From: Desulfocarbo sp964620595
GTDB lineage: Bacteria; Desulfobacterota; Desulfarculia; Desulfarculales; Desulfarculaceae
Direction of reading: 5' to 3'
Assembly (NCBI GenBank): GCA_964620595.1
Contig: CAZUHP010000002.1
Location: 62,001 to 126,000 of the forward strand
Length of the DNA stretch: 64,000 nt
The notes below the pieces were generated by a model. The model was not told the origin of the DNA and ran no database searches. It saw only the letters and a list, made by a program, of their open reading frames with translations. A program made the position numbers and the translations under genes. Below, piece by piece: positions 25,122-31,796 of this stretch (its first letter is position 1; the number at the start of each line of letters is the position of its first letter).

Positions 25122-25919
25122 TCATCCCAGCCAGGCCCAGGCCAGGGCCACCAGGCCCAGGGCCCAGCAGTAGGGCGCGAACCAGTGCAGGCGGCCGCCC
25201 TTGACCACCCGGAGCAGCACCCTGAGCGCTGCGTAGCCGCTGAGCGCCGCCACCAGCGCCCCTGTGAGCAGCGGCGCCAGCGGCACCTGGGCCGGCGAGT
25301 CCAGGTGCTTGATCTGCAAGGCCAAGGCGCCCAGGATCGCCGGCACGGAGAGCACGAAGGAAAACCGGGCGGCCAACTCCCGTTCGATCCCCAGCATGAG
25401 CCCGATGGCAATGGTGGCGCCGGAGCGGCTGATGCCGGGGGTTATGGCCAGGCCCTGGGCCACGCCCACCCCAAAGGCCCGCCCCCAGCCGGTCTGCTCC
25501 AGGCCGCGGGTGGCCTTGGGCGCCAGGCGGGTGGACATGAGCAGCCCGCCGGTGACCAGCAGGGCCAGGCCCACCGCCGCGGTGGAGGCGAAGAGGGATT
25601 CGAAGAAGTCCTTCAAGACCAAGCCCATGAAGGCGGTGGGTATGCTGCCGGCCACCACCAGGAGCAGCAGGCGCCGGCCCTGGCGGCCCTCCTGGTCCCG
25701 GGCCCAGAGCCCCCGCAGCATGGCCCAGACCTCGGCGCGGAACACCACCAGCACCGCGAACAGGGTCCCCACGTGTACTGCCACGTCGAACAACAGTTCC
25801 GGCTGGTCGAGCCCCAAGAGCTTCTGGCCCAAGACCAAATGGGCCGAGGAACTCACCGGCAAGAACTCGGTGATTCCTTGCAGCAGCCCCAGGATGACGG
25901 CTTGCAGCACACTCAGCAT
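25122..25919 (-). CDS. uppP: Undecaprenyl-diphosphatase UppP (BacA)
   Basis: A 265-residue membrane phosphatase that converts undecaprenyl pyrophosphate to the monophosphate carrier used for peptidoglycan and EPS. Both catalytic repeats are clear: GLLQGITEFLPVSSSAH near the N-terminus and TPGISRSGATIAIGLMLG near residue 160. About eight membrane helices follow the usual pattern. AAGGAG sits 7 bp before the ATG. It lies 100 bp upstream of manC on the same strand, so it may be co-transcribed with the GDP-mannose genes and helps explain the lipid-carrier supply for the sugar transferase in the EPS operon. Confidence 0.95.
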   Translation of the reverse strand: MLSVLQAVILGLLQGITEFLPVSSSAHLVLGQKLLGLDQPELLFDVAVHVGTLFAVLVVFRAEVWAMLRGLWARDQEGRQGRRLLLLVVAGSIPTAFMGLVLKDFFESLFASTAAVGLALLVTGGLLMSTRLAPKATRGLEQTGWGRAFGVGVAQGLAITPGISRSGATIAIGLMLGIERELAARFSFVLSVPAILGALALQIKHLDSPAQVPLAPLLTGALVAALSGYAALRVLLRVVKGGRLHWFAPYCWALGLVALAWAWLG

Positions 25920-25994
25920 GCGGCGCTCCTTTGTAGCGGCTGGCAGGGCGGATGCGCCGTCTCCCGGCCGCTGCGGGGGACGGGGTCTGACTAG

Positions 25995-26023
25995 TTCTTA
26001 AGCAGCGGCCGGCCGCAAGGCAA
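25995..26023 (-). promoter_or_regulatory. Candidate uppP promoter
   Basis: Minus-strand TTGCCT (26023-26018), 17-bp spacer, TAAGAA (26000-25995), about 75 bp upstream of the uppP start. Confidence 0.4.
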
Positions 26024-26221
26024 GGCCCTGGCAAGCAATATATCCTCTCCCCAGCCCCGGGTCGAGCCCGGCGGTGGGGCTGGCTTGGGAATGGATTCCG
26101 GGCTGGCGCAAAAAAATTAGTCTTGACAGGAGGGTGGGGCATCCACTAGGCATGAGGGGCGACCCCGGAGCTTCGACTTGGCCGACACCGGCCCGGCAAC
26201 GGCTTGGTGTGGTAAAGGCCC

Positions 26222-26250
26222 TTGACAGGATAGGCCCAAACTCATATTAT
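26222..26250 (+). promoter_or_regulatory. Strong sigma70-type promoter of the HU gene
   Basis: TTGACA (26222-26227), exactly 17 bp, TATTAT (26245-26250): the closest match to the sigma70 consensus in the window. Transcription should begin near 26257, giving a leader of about 45 nt before the HU start codon. Confidence 0.75.
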
Positions 26251-26302
26251 GTGGGCTCGTAAGGCACTTAGGTGCATCTGGCTTGCAAGGAGTACCCGTC
26301 CG

Positions 26303-26578
26303 ATGAATAAATCGCAACTGATCGAGGCGTTGGCCAAGGCCGAGAACCTCACCATCAAAAAGGCCGAGATGGTGGTGAACACCATGTTCGGCGCGGTGGA
26401 GGAGGCCCTGGTCAGGGGAGACCGGGTGGAGATCCGCGGTTTCGGCAGCTTTAAAGTCAAGGATTACGACGGATACCAGGGTCGTAACCCCAAGACGGGT
26501 GAGATCATTGAGGTGGGCAAGAAGAAGCTTCCCTTCTTCAAGGTGGGCAAGGAACTAAAAGAGCGGGTGGACAAGTAA
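26303..26578 (+). CDS. HU/IHF-family nucleoid DNA-binding protein
   Basis: A 91-residue histone-like protein. MNKSQLIEALAKAENL starts the helical dimer core, and the DNA-wrapping beta-arm is seen in VEIRGFGSFKV with GRNPKTGE at its tip (conserved proline). The ATG at 26303 is preceded by AAGGAG at 26287-26292. It binds and bends DNA as a dimer. The residues do not separate HU from IHF subunits with certainty. It is a single-gene unit with its own strong promoter and a GC hairpin after the stop. Confidence 0.94.
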   Translation: MNKSQLIEALAKAENLTIKKAEMVVNTMFGAVEEALVRGDRVEIRGFGSFKVKDYDGYQGRNPKTGEIIEVGKKKLPFFKVGKELKERVDK

Positions 26579-26618
26579 TTTCCCTGCCGCCCGTATGACA
26601 TCGTTTCAGGAGCATTAC

Positions 26619-26648
26619 GGCCCCGCGCGCCAAAACAGCGGCGGGGCC
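26619..26648 (+). terminator. Probable rho-independent terminator of the HU gene
   Basis: An 8-bp perfect stem GGCCCCGC / GCGGGGCC (26619-26626 with 26641-26648) with a 14-nt loop, 40 bp after the HU stop, followed by TCGTGTTT. The T-run is weak, so termination may be partial. Confidence 0.5.
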
Positions 26649-26661
26649 TCGTGTTTACGCG

Positions 26662-26667
26662 TATAAT
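26662..26667 (+). promoter_or_regulatory. -10 element of the SRP RNA gene
   Basis: A perfect TATAAT whose expected start site, 7 bp downstream, coincides with the 5' end of the SRP RNA terminal helix (26674-26675). No clear -35 is visible, as that position overlaps the HU terminator stem. Confidence 0.6.
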
Positions 26668-26673
26668 ACCCTC

Positions 26674-26949
26674 CGACCCCGGCCGTGCTAGACGGGGAGC
26701 CAGCGGTGCCCTATACCCGAAATCCGCTTATGCGGGGTCGAAGGCCCGCCCAGGGCCCCGTGCCGGAGGAGACGAGCTACCCGGTTGCCTGCCGGACACC
26801 GCGTGACGGGCGGTCGTGAACCCCGTCAGGTCCGGGAGGAAGCAGCGGTAAGCGATGCGGTCCGTGTCGCGGAGCGTCCCGGTCCTTGGCGGCCGGGTCG
26901 GCCGCAGCCTCCAGGCGCAGGCTCGAAGCGGGATGCACGGCCGGGGTCA
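26674..26949 (+). ncRNA. ffs: Signal recognition particle RNA, large form
   Basis: The conserved S-domain loop GTCAGGTCCGGGAGGAAGCA lies at 26825-26844, followed by GCGGTAA, the Ffh-binding helix 8 region. A second conserved block at 26684-26730 (GTGCTAGACGGGGAG, then GCGGTGCCC, ATACCCGAAATCCGCT) is the 5' region seen in long bacterial SRP RNAs. The two ends close in a perfect 14-bp helix: 26675-26688 pairs with 26935-26948. The molecule is thus about 276 nt, much longer than the roughly 110-nt enterobacterial 4.5S RNA. It forms the SRP with Ffh for co-translational membrane targeting. Exact ends are inferred from the helix and the -10 box. Confidence 0.9.
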
Positions 26950-27007
26950 TCTTTACTCCTCTTGGCCGAACCTGCCAGAGGCGGCCCCCTTGTTCCCCTG
27001 GAGGCCC

Positions 27008-27313
27008 ATGAGCCCGACCCTCCGGCAAACCCTGGCCGCCTTGCTCGAGAGCGGCGAGCACAGCGCCCGCAGCCTGGCGGAGGCGCTTTTGCTCACCCCG
27101 GCCGAGGTGGAGGCCCATCTGGCCCACCTGAAGCGCTCCCACAAGAACCGGTTCAAGGTGCGTCCCGCGGTGTGCGCGGCCTGTGACTACCGGTTCAACC
27201 GGCGCAGCCGCCTGGACGCTCCCGGCCGCTGCCCCCGCTGCAAGGCCCAGCGGGTGGAGGGCCCCTGGTTCAGCCTGGAGCCGGCAGGGGGAAGCAAGTC
27301 CAAGCGCCGCTGA
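27008..27313 (+). CDS. Predicted transcriptional regulator with HTH and zinc-ribbon domains (COG3357-like)
   Basis: A 101-residue protein. The first 45 residues form a short winged-helix-like unit (LRQTLAALLESGEHSARSL, then LLLTPAEVEAHL) and the C-terminal part is a zinc ribbon, Cys-x2-Cys in VCAACDYRF and Cys-x2-Cys in GRCPRCKAQ. This arrangement matches the small archaeal/bacterial HTH plus Zn-ribbon family. ATG 27008 is used; GGAGG is only 3 bp upstream, a tight spacing. It starts 60 bp after the SRP RNA and may be read through from it. DNA target and role are unknown. Confidence 0.75.
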   Translation: MSPTLRQTLAALLESGEHSARSLAEALLLTPAEVEAHLAHLKRSHKNRFKVRPAVCAACDYRFNRRSRLDAPGRCPRCKAQRVEGPWFSLEPAGGSKSKRR

Positions 27314-27318
27314 ACACC

Positions 27319-27379
27319 CCGGGGCAACGGGGGGCGACGGGGGGGGCGTGGGAGGGGGGGCCAGGGGGCGGGGGGGCGT
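27319..27379 (+). repeat. G-rich degenerate decamer repeat, intergenic
   Basis: Degenerate GGGGCAACGG / GGGGGCGACG / GGGGGGCGTG units fill the space between two converging genes. It belongs to the same repeat family as 28325-28410. Runs of four or more G could form G-quadruplexes. Confidence 0.6.
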
Positions 27380-27408
27380 CAAGAGATCGGGGGGGAGGGC
27401 GTTCGCCT

Positions 27409-28182
27409 TCAGCCCTGGCCGTTGAGTGCCTGCTCCAGGCGCTCGCGGGCCTTTTTGAGTTCGCCGGCGATCTCTTCCAGGCGGCCGGGCTTGAGCCCGC
27501 TGGTGAAGCCGATGGACCACAGCGCGGCGGGCAGGCCGCCGGGCGCGCCCGCGCCCACTGGCACCGCCACCCCCCACACCCCCAGCAGGTACTCGTCCCT
27601 CTCCAGGGCGTAGCCCTGGGCGCGCACCCGGCTGAGCTGGGCCAGGAACTCGGCCGGGTCGGTGACGGTGTGGGGCGTATAGGCGGGGAGCCCCTGGGAG
27701 ATGACACGCTCCACCGCGGCCGGGGGCATGCCGGCCATGAACACCTTGCCCACCGCCCCGGCGGTGACCGGCAGCCTAGTGCCGGGCCCGGCCGAGATGC
27801 CGATCACCCCCGAGGGCTGGCGGGCTTCCACCACGGTAACCTCTCCCCGGCCCAGCACCCCCAGGAAGATGCTCTCGCCCAACTCGTCGCGCAGCCTGGT
27901 CATCTCCGGCCCGGCCGCCTCCCGCAGCCGCGCGTGCACCGAACCCCGGCCAGCCAGGATGGATACCAGCGGCCCCAGGCCGTAGCGCTTGGAAACCGGG
28001 TCGCGGGTGAGCGCACCGCCGGATTCCAATTGGGAGCACAGGCCGAACACGGTGCCCTTGCTGATGCCCAGACGGCGGGCCAGCTCGCTGATGCCCAGCC
28101 CGTTCGTACTCTCCGAGACCATCTCCAGTATGGTCAGCGCCCGCTTGACCGACGGCGCGCGGTAGCCCTTGGGGGAGGCCAT
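27409..28182 (-). CDS. IclR-family transcriptional regulator
   Basis: A 257-residue regulator. The N-terminal winged HTH is clear: VKRALTILEMVSESTNGLGISELARRLGISKGTVFGLC, written here as two adjoining blocks (VKRALTILEMVSE and LGISELARRLGISKGTV). The C-terminal effector domain contains LGESIFLGVLGRGEVTV, GTRLPVTAGAVGKVFMAG and VAVPVGAG-type blocks. IclR proteins usually control carbon-source catabolism in response to small acids. The nearest catabolic genes are the LsrF-like/aldolase/dehydrogenase cluster 2.5 kb away on the other strand; a regulatory link is possible but unproven. Confidence 0.92.
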   Translation of the reverse strand: MASPKGYRAPSVKRALTILEMVSESTNGLGISELARRLGISKGTVFGLCSQLESGGALTRDPVSKRYGLGPLVSILAGRGSVHARLREAAGPEMTRLRDELGESIFLGVLGRGEVTVVEARQPSGVIGISAGPGTRLPVTAGAVGKVFMAGMPPAAVERVISQGLPAYTPHTVTDPAEFLAQLSRVRAQGYALERDEYLLGVWGVAVPVGAGAPGGLPAALWSIGFTSGLKPGRLEEIAGELKKARERLEQALNGQG

Positions 28183-28501
28183 GGGTTTTCTCCACTGAAC
28201 GAGGTGTATACCCTACTTGACCCCAGGCAAGGGCGCCTGTCAAGGGATTGGGCAGGCCCACGGGGGCAAATGGTTGATTCAAGGTGATAGCGCCGGGATG
28301 AACGGGCAGCGGGGAGTGTGACCAGGGGGCGACGGGGGGCGACGGGGGGCGATGGGGGGCGACAGGGGGCGACGGGGGCGACGGGGGGCGACAGGGGGAC
28401 GGGGGGTCGGGGTCGTGGTCGGGGTCGTCAAGGGCTTGACGGGTGGAGCGGTCCAGGCCGGCAATTATTTAGGTGGCCCGGCAAAAGACTCCCACCTGGC
28501 C
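28183..28501. other. Intergenic region with tandem G-rich repeats
   Basis: 319 bp. The part next to the IclR gene is AT-richer and has a minus-strand TTGACA (28244-28239) with no clear -10. The centre is the GGGGGGCGAC tandem array, the right part a degenerate GGTCGTGGTCGG continuation. No gene is supportable. Confidence 0.6.
28325..28410 (+). repeat. Tandem array of GGGGGGCGAC-like decamers
   Basis: About seven consecutive 9-10 bp units, alternating GGGGGCGAC, GGGGGGCGAC, GGGGGGCGAT and GGGGGCGACA, passing into degenerate GGGGTCGTGGTC units. Copies with 5 or 6 G suggest slippage. This is the purest copy of a repeat family found at several places in the window. Confidence 0.85.
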
Positions 28502-28684
28502 TCAGGCGTAACGGCTCAAACCTTGCCCCTTGCCCTCTGCCCCGGAGTCCTGGTTGCGGGGCCGGGCGGCCTCGCTGCGGGGCAGCACCTTCTGGGCCTT
28601 GCGCCGGTCCTCGCGGCGGCGCACCTCGGAAAGGGGTTCAGGTTCCTCGCGCATGGGTCGTATGAGTCTGATATCCGCGAGCAT
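28502..28684 (-). CDS. Small unknown basic/acidic protein
   Basis: A 60-residue open frame with a good ribosome site (GAGGAGG about 10 bp before the ATG). The product is strongly charged (LRPMREEPEPL-like start, then RRREDRRKAQK) with no membrane segment or Cys motif. I do not recognise it. Coding status rests mainly on the ribosome site and on its position in line with the next small minus-strand gene, 54 bp upstream. Confidence 0.4.
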   Translation of the reverse strand: MLADIRLIRPMREEPEPLSEVRRREDRRKAQKVLPRSEAARPRNQDSGAEGKGQGLSRYA

Positions 28685-28738
28685 GGCTTGTTTGCCTCCT
28701 CATAAGGCTTATCGGCCATGTGCGGGCGAAGCTTGAAT

Positions 28739-28999
28739 TTATCCCGATTCAGGACCGGAAGCCGGGGTCCTTCTGCCCTCGGAGACGGGGGCGCGGGAGG
28801 GACGGGGGGGGCGGGGGGGCGGGGCCAGGCGCCCCACCATGTCACTCACAAAGAGCAGGCAATCCTGGCGCTTGCGGGCTGAACAACGGGCCCGGGCCCC
28901 GGTCCAGTCGGTATTCCCGCAGCTCAGGCACAAGAGTTCGGGGCTCAAGAGCGCCTGATCATAGAATTCTCGAAGAAGTTCCCTGGGCTGGTGTGACAT
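28739..28999 (-). CDS. Small unknown protein with a Cys cluster and proline-rich tail
   Basis: An 86-residue protein. The ATG at 28999 has AGGAGGGG 5 bp upstream. The first half (MSHQPRELLREFYDQALLS) is helical; CLSCGNTDWTG and two later cysteines (ARC, QDC) could form a zinc site. The last 25 residues are Pro/Arg/Ala-rich and are encoded by a G-rich repeat tract (28793-28827), so the C-terminus may be a repeat invasion. It is divergent from the SPOR-domain gene. Function unknown. Confidence 0.5.
   Translation of the reverse strand: MSHQPRELLREFYDQALLSPELLCLSCGNTDWTGARARCSARKRQDCLLFVSDMVGRLAPPPRPPRPSRAPVSEGRRTPASGPESG
28793..28827 (-). repeat. G-rich tract within the 3' end of a small gene
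   Basis: GACGGGGGGGGCGGGGGGGC-like sequence on the plus strand, related to the decamer repeat and read as a proline-rich tail on the minus strand. Confidence 0.55.
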
Positions 29000-29091
29000 G
29001 TCCCCTCCTGTTGCCCTCGGCATGGCCGAGCCTGGTTTCGGGGCGAAGTGATGCAGCATTCGTGCCATCTGCGAGGGGCGGCGCAGGGGGC

Positions 29092-29120
29092 TTGTCAGGG
29101 CGGGGCATCCGTGCTAGCTT
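29092..29120 (+). promoter_or_regulatory. Candidate promoter of the SPOR-aldolase run
   Basis: TTGTCA (29092-29097), 17 bp, TAGCTT (29115-29120), 34 bp before the SPOR-protein ATG. The same -10 hexamer and spacing occur upstream of hisC. Confidence 0.5.
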
Positions 29121-29153
29121 GACTTACCAGTTTTAGCAGGGGATTACGCAGGT

Positions 29154-30095
29154 ATGACGGCACTGGTGGTATTGGGGCTCCTGGGTGTGACCGCCCTGTT
29201 TTTGGCGGGTGCCCTGACCTATCTCTACCGCTGGCGGGTGCGCAAGCGCCTCTTTCCCCAACTCCCCCGCTTGTGGAAGGGCGAGCGGACCCGCTTTTTC
29301 TTGTCCACCGCATTGTTTTTGTTGTCTTTTCTGGCCTTTGTGGTGGTGAGCCTGGCCACGGGCCCCTCGCTGCCCCAGCCGGAGAAGGTGGCGGCCGCAG
29401 GGCCCCAGGGCCCCTCTTTCGACGGCGCGCCCCCGCCCCCCCCGCCGCCCCCCCCGCCGCCCACCACGTTGCCGCCTTCGCCGTCCCCCACCACCTTGCC
29501 AGCGGCCCAGCCGGCTGCCGGCCCGCCACCGGCCCCGGCAGCGGCTGCGCCCCAGGCCCCTGCACAGCCGCCGGCTCCGCCTGCCGCGCCGCCCGCCCCC
29601 CCCGCCCCCCCCGCCCCCCCGGCGGGTGCCGGAGCGGCCCCTGCGCCACCGCCGCAGCCAGGGCCGGCGCCCCAACCCGGCCAGCCGGCGCCGCCTGCCG
29701 CGGCGCCCCCCGCTCCTCCCGCCCCGCCAGCGGGGCAGGCCAAGGCCGCGCCCCCCGCGGCGCCGGCCCGCAAGGAGGCTGCGCCCAAGCCTCCCGCGTC
29801 CCAGCCGGCCCGCAAGGCGGCTGCGCCGGCCGCGCCCAAGGCCAAGCCTCGCGGCAAGGTCTATACCGTGTGCGCGGCCTCTTTCCGGGGGCGCGGGGCT
29901 GCCCGGTCCTTTGTCAAGCGCCTGGCCGCCAGTGGGCTCAAGGGCAGGATCATCAAGGCGAACCTCAAGAAGAAGGGGGTTTGGTACCGGGTCTGCCTGG
30001 GTGAGTTCTCCGATCCGGCCAAGGCCGCGGCCCAGGCCAAGGCCTGGCGCCGGAACGGCCTGGTCAAGACACCCTTTGTGGTCCGTTTGCGCTGA
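29154..30095 (+). CDS. Membrane-anchored SPOR-domain protein with long Pro/Ala linker
   Basis: A 313-residue protein. Two hydrophobic segments (residues 3-22 and about 50-68) are separated by a basic cytoplasmic loop. A very long low-complexity Pro/Ala linker (about 90-235) is encoded by C-rich repeat DNA. A C-terminal SPOR domain follows, beginning KVYTVCAASFRGRGAARS and ending in VWYRVCLGEFSDPAKAAAQA. SPOR domains bind denuded peptidoglycan at division sites, so this is probably a periplasm-spanning septal or envelope protein. The linker's length differs from usual SPOR proteins and may vary between strains. It heads the run of plus-strand genes that ends with the zinc dehydrogenase. Confidence 0.85.
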   Translation: MTALVVLGLLGVTALFLAGALTYLYRWRVRKRLFPQLPRLWKGERTRFFLSTALFLLSFLAFVVVSLATGPSLPQPEKVAAAGPQGPSFDGAPPPPPPPPPPPTTLPPSPSPTTLPAAQPAAGPPPAPAAAAPQAPAQPPAPPAAPPAPPAPPAPPAGAGAAPAPPPQPGPAPQPGQPAPPAAAPPAPPAPPAGQAKAAPPAAPARKEAAPKPPASQPARKAAAPAAPKAKPRGKVYTVCAASFRGRGAARSFVKRLAASGLKGRIIKANLKKKGVWYRVCLGEFSDPAKAAAQAKAWRRNGLVKTPFVVRLR

Positions 30096-30103
30096 CGCCG
30101 GCC

Positions 30104-30409
30104 ATGGATGCCAGCCGCCTTTGGATGCTTTTGAACGAGCTGGCCGGGCAGGTGGGGGTGGAGGTGCGCCTGGAGGTGCTCACCGATGACGAGGAATACG
30201 CGGCCAGGGGCGGGCTTTGCCGGCTGGGGCAGCGGCTGGTAGCTTTTGTGGACCGCCGGCTCTCCCCCGAGGGCCGCACCCGCCAGTTGGGCCTGGCCCT
30301 GCGGGGCCTGGCACTGGAGGGAGTCTATCTCCGCCCCGCGGTGCGCGATTTTTTGCAGGGGCTCGAGGAAGCGGGCGCCAGCGAGGAGAACGAGGATTGG
30401 CCAAGCTGA
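30104..30409 (+). CDS. Small unknown protein
   Basis: A 101-residue protein that I do not recognise. It is mainly helical (RLWMLLNELAGQVGVEVRLE), with an acidic C-terminus, and has no signal, membrane segment or Cys motif. The stretch with GGLCRLGQRLVAFVDRRL and a later ALRGLALEGVYLRP suggests a compact alpha/beta fold. It starts 8 bp after the SPOR gene and overlaps the next gene by 13 bp, so it is surely co-transcribed. The overlap and uniform codon use make a real gene likely. Confidence 0.65.
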   Translation: MDASRLWMLLNELAGQVGVEVRLEVLTDDEEYAARGGLCRLGQRLVAFVDRRLSPEGRTRQLGLALRGLALEGVYLRPAVRDFLQGLEEAGASEENEDWPS

Positions 30410-30726
30410 CCAAGGGCGAAAAGCGCCTCAAGGAGCTGGAAAAGGAGATAAAGGCCCGGGAGGTGCGCCTGGGCTACGAGCGCTTGCAGTACGCCGGCCT
30501 GGTGTTGAAGAGCGGGTTGTGCTGGTTCAGGGGGCGCTACTACTTGTTCGTGGACCGGCGCAAGAAGGTGCGCGAGCGCATCGAACTGCTGGAAGGCGCC
30601 CTGGAGGAGCTGGACCGCCTGGCGGCCGAGGGCCGGCTGGAGCGGCCCTTTGCTGAACAAGGCCAGGAGGCAGACCCGGGTGCGGAGGAGGCCGAGGCCC
30701 CCCGGCCGGCGGAGGAGCCGGCGTGA
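30397..30726 (+). CDS. Small coiled-coil protein of unknown function
   Basis: A 109-residue protein starting at TTG 30397, chosen because GAGGAG lies 8 bp upstream and the helical sequence starts there. Residues 1-30 and 55-80 are charged heptad-like helices (KRLKELEKEIKAREVRL and RERIELLEGALEELDRL) flanking a central GLCWFRGRYYLFVDRRKKV beta-hairpin. The tail is Glu/Pro-rich. Its last bases overlap the aldolase-cupin start by 4 bp (GTGA). No family recognised. Confidence 0.65.
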   Translation: MAKLTKGEKRLKELEKEIKAREVRLGYERLQYAGLVLKSGLCWFRGRYYLFVDRRKKVRERIELLEGALEELDRLAAEGRLERPFAEQGQEADPGAEEAEAPRPAEEPA

Positions 30727-31781
30727 GGATAGAACGCGCCCGGGAGCAGATGGTCGCCTTTTGCCGCCTGGGCTGGCAGCGGGGCTACCTGGCGGCCACG
30801 GACGGCAATATCTCCCTGCGCCTGGGACCGGAGCGGGTTCTCATCACCCCGGCCGGCCGCAGCAAGGCCCTGCTCCAGCCGGAGGACCTGGTGGAGGTGG
30901 ACCTGGCCGGGAAGGTGCTTTCGGGCCGGGGACGGCCCAGCGCCGAGTTGGCCCTGCACCTTGCGGTATACGAGGAGCTGCCCCGGGCCGGGGCGGTGGT
31001 GCATGCCCACCCGCCCTTGGCCACCGCCTTTTCCCTGGCCGGCCGGGAGCTGGAGCTGGGTGCGTTGCCCGAGGCCCTGGTGCACCTGGGGCCGGTGCCG
31101 CTGGTGCCCTATGCCACCCCGGGCAGCCGGGAGCTGGCCCGGGCGGTGCGGCCCTACCTGGGCCGGGCCGGGGCCCTGCTCTTGGAGCACCACGGCACCC
31201 TGGCCCACGGCCCGGACCTGGAGAGCGCCTGGGCCCGTACCGAGAAGCTGGAGAGCGCGGCCCAGGTGCTCTTGGCGGCCGAGAGCCTGGGCGGGGCCCG
31301 GCCCCTGCCCCCGGAGGAGCAGGCCCGCCTGCTGGCCATGGGCGGACACCAGGCCGCGCCGGAGGGTGCGCTCCCGCCCCTGGCCCGGCGCATTGAGGCC
31401 CGGCACCTGCCCCTGACCGCGGATTTTATGACCGAGAAGCGCTGGCAGGACGCGCGGGGCCAGGCCCACCTCATCGTGGACGACCGCCCCTTGCGCCGGG
31501 TGTGCCTGCTCACCCTGGAGCCCGGGGCCGGATTTCGCGGGGCCCACCTGCACCGGCGCAAGCACGAGGGGTTCTACGTGGTGGAGGGCCGGGCCCTGGT
31601 GGAGCTGGTCTGCGCCCAGAGCGGCGAGCGCCTCACCCTGGAGCAAGGGCCGGGCGACCGGCTGTGGCTGCCGCCGGGGGTGGCCCACCGCATCAGCGCG
31701 CCGGGGCCGGACCCCCTGGTCTTCGTGGAGTTCACCGACCGGCCCTATGACCGAGACGACGACATACCCTTTGACTTTTAG
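30723..31781 (+). CDS. Class II aldolase/adducin domain fused to a C-terminal cupin
   Basis: A 352-residue fusion. Residues 1-215 are a class II aldolase of the fuculose-1-phosphate aldolase type: GNISLRLGPERVLITPAGRS, the putative acid-base Glu75 in PSAELALH, zinc ligands His94 and His96 in VHAHPP and His156 in EHHGTLAHG. Residues about 235-352 form a cupin: RGAHLHRRKHEGFYVVEG gives His275, His277 and Glu282, and PPGVAHRI gives His322, a complete metal set. The enzyme should cleave or isomerise a phosphorylated sugar; the cupin may bind or isomerise the product. It starts at GTG 4 bp inside the upstream gene and is followed by an LsrF-like gene, suggesting one degradative pathway. Confidence 0.88.
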   Translation: MRIERAREQMVAFCRLGWQRGYLAATDGNISLRLGPERVLITPAGRSKALLQPEDLVEVDLAGKVLSGRGRPSAELALHLAVYEELPRAGAVVHAHPPLATAFSLAGRELELGALPEALVHLGPVPLVPYATPGSRELARAVRPYLGRAGALLLEHHGTLAHGPDLESAWARTEKLESAAQVLLAAESLGGARPLPPEEQARLLAMGGHQAAPEGALPPLARRIEARHLPLTADFMTEKRWQDARGQAHLIVDDRPLRRVCLLTLEPGAGFRGAHLHRRKHEGFYVVEGRALVELVCAQSGERLTLEQGPGDRLWLPPGVAHRISAPGPDPLVFVEFTDRPYDRDDDIPFDF

Positions 31782-31796
31782 TAAGGAGTATCGACC

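Larger units (their letters stand above)
25920..26302. other. Divergent intergenic region uppP / HU gene
   Basis: 383 bp without a supportable gene. It holds a candidate uppP promoter (25995-26023, minus) and the HU promoter (26222-26250, plus). A second TTGACA at 26123-26128 has only a weak -10 (TAGGCA). No tRNA-like or other RNA fold could be recognised. Confidence 0.6.

Noticed and set aside
26123..26152. Second promoter upstream of the HU gene (TTGACA at 26123)
   Set aside because: No acceptable -10 at the right distance; only TAGGCA.
25920..26302. tRNA gene
   Set aside because: No T-loop GTTCGANTC or acceptor pairing could be found; none seen elsewhere in the window either.
26855..27007. 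N-terminal extension of the Zn-ribbon gene, and other reading frames over 26674-26949
   Set aside because: They lie over the SRP RNA; homology and ribosome site support the start at 27008.
28325..28410. CRISPR array
   Set aside because: Units are contiguous 9-10-bp repeats without spacers and no cas genes are present.
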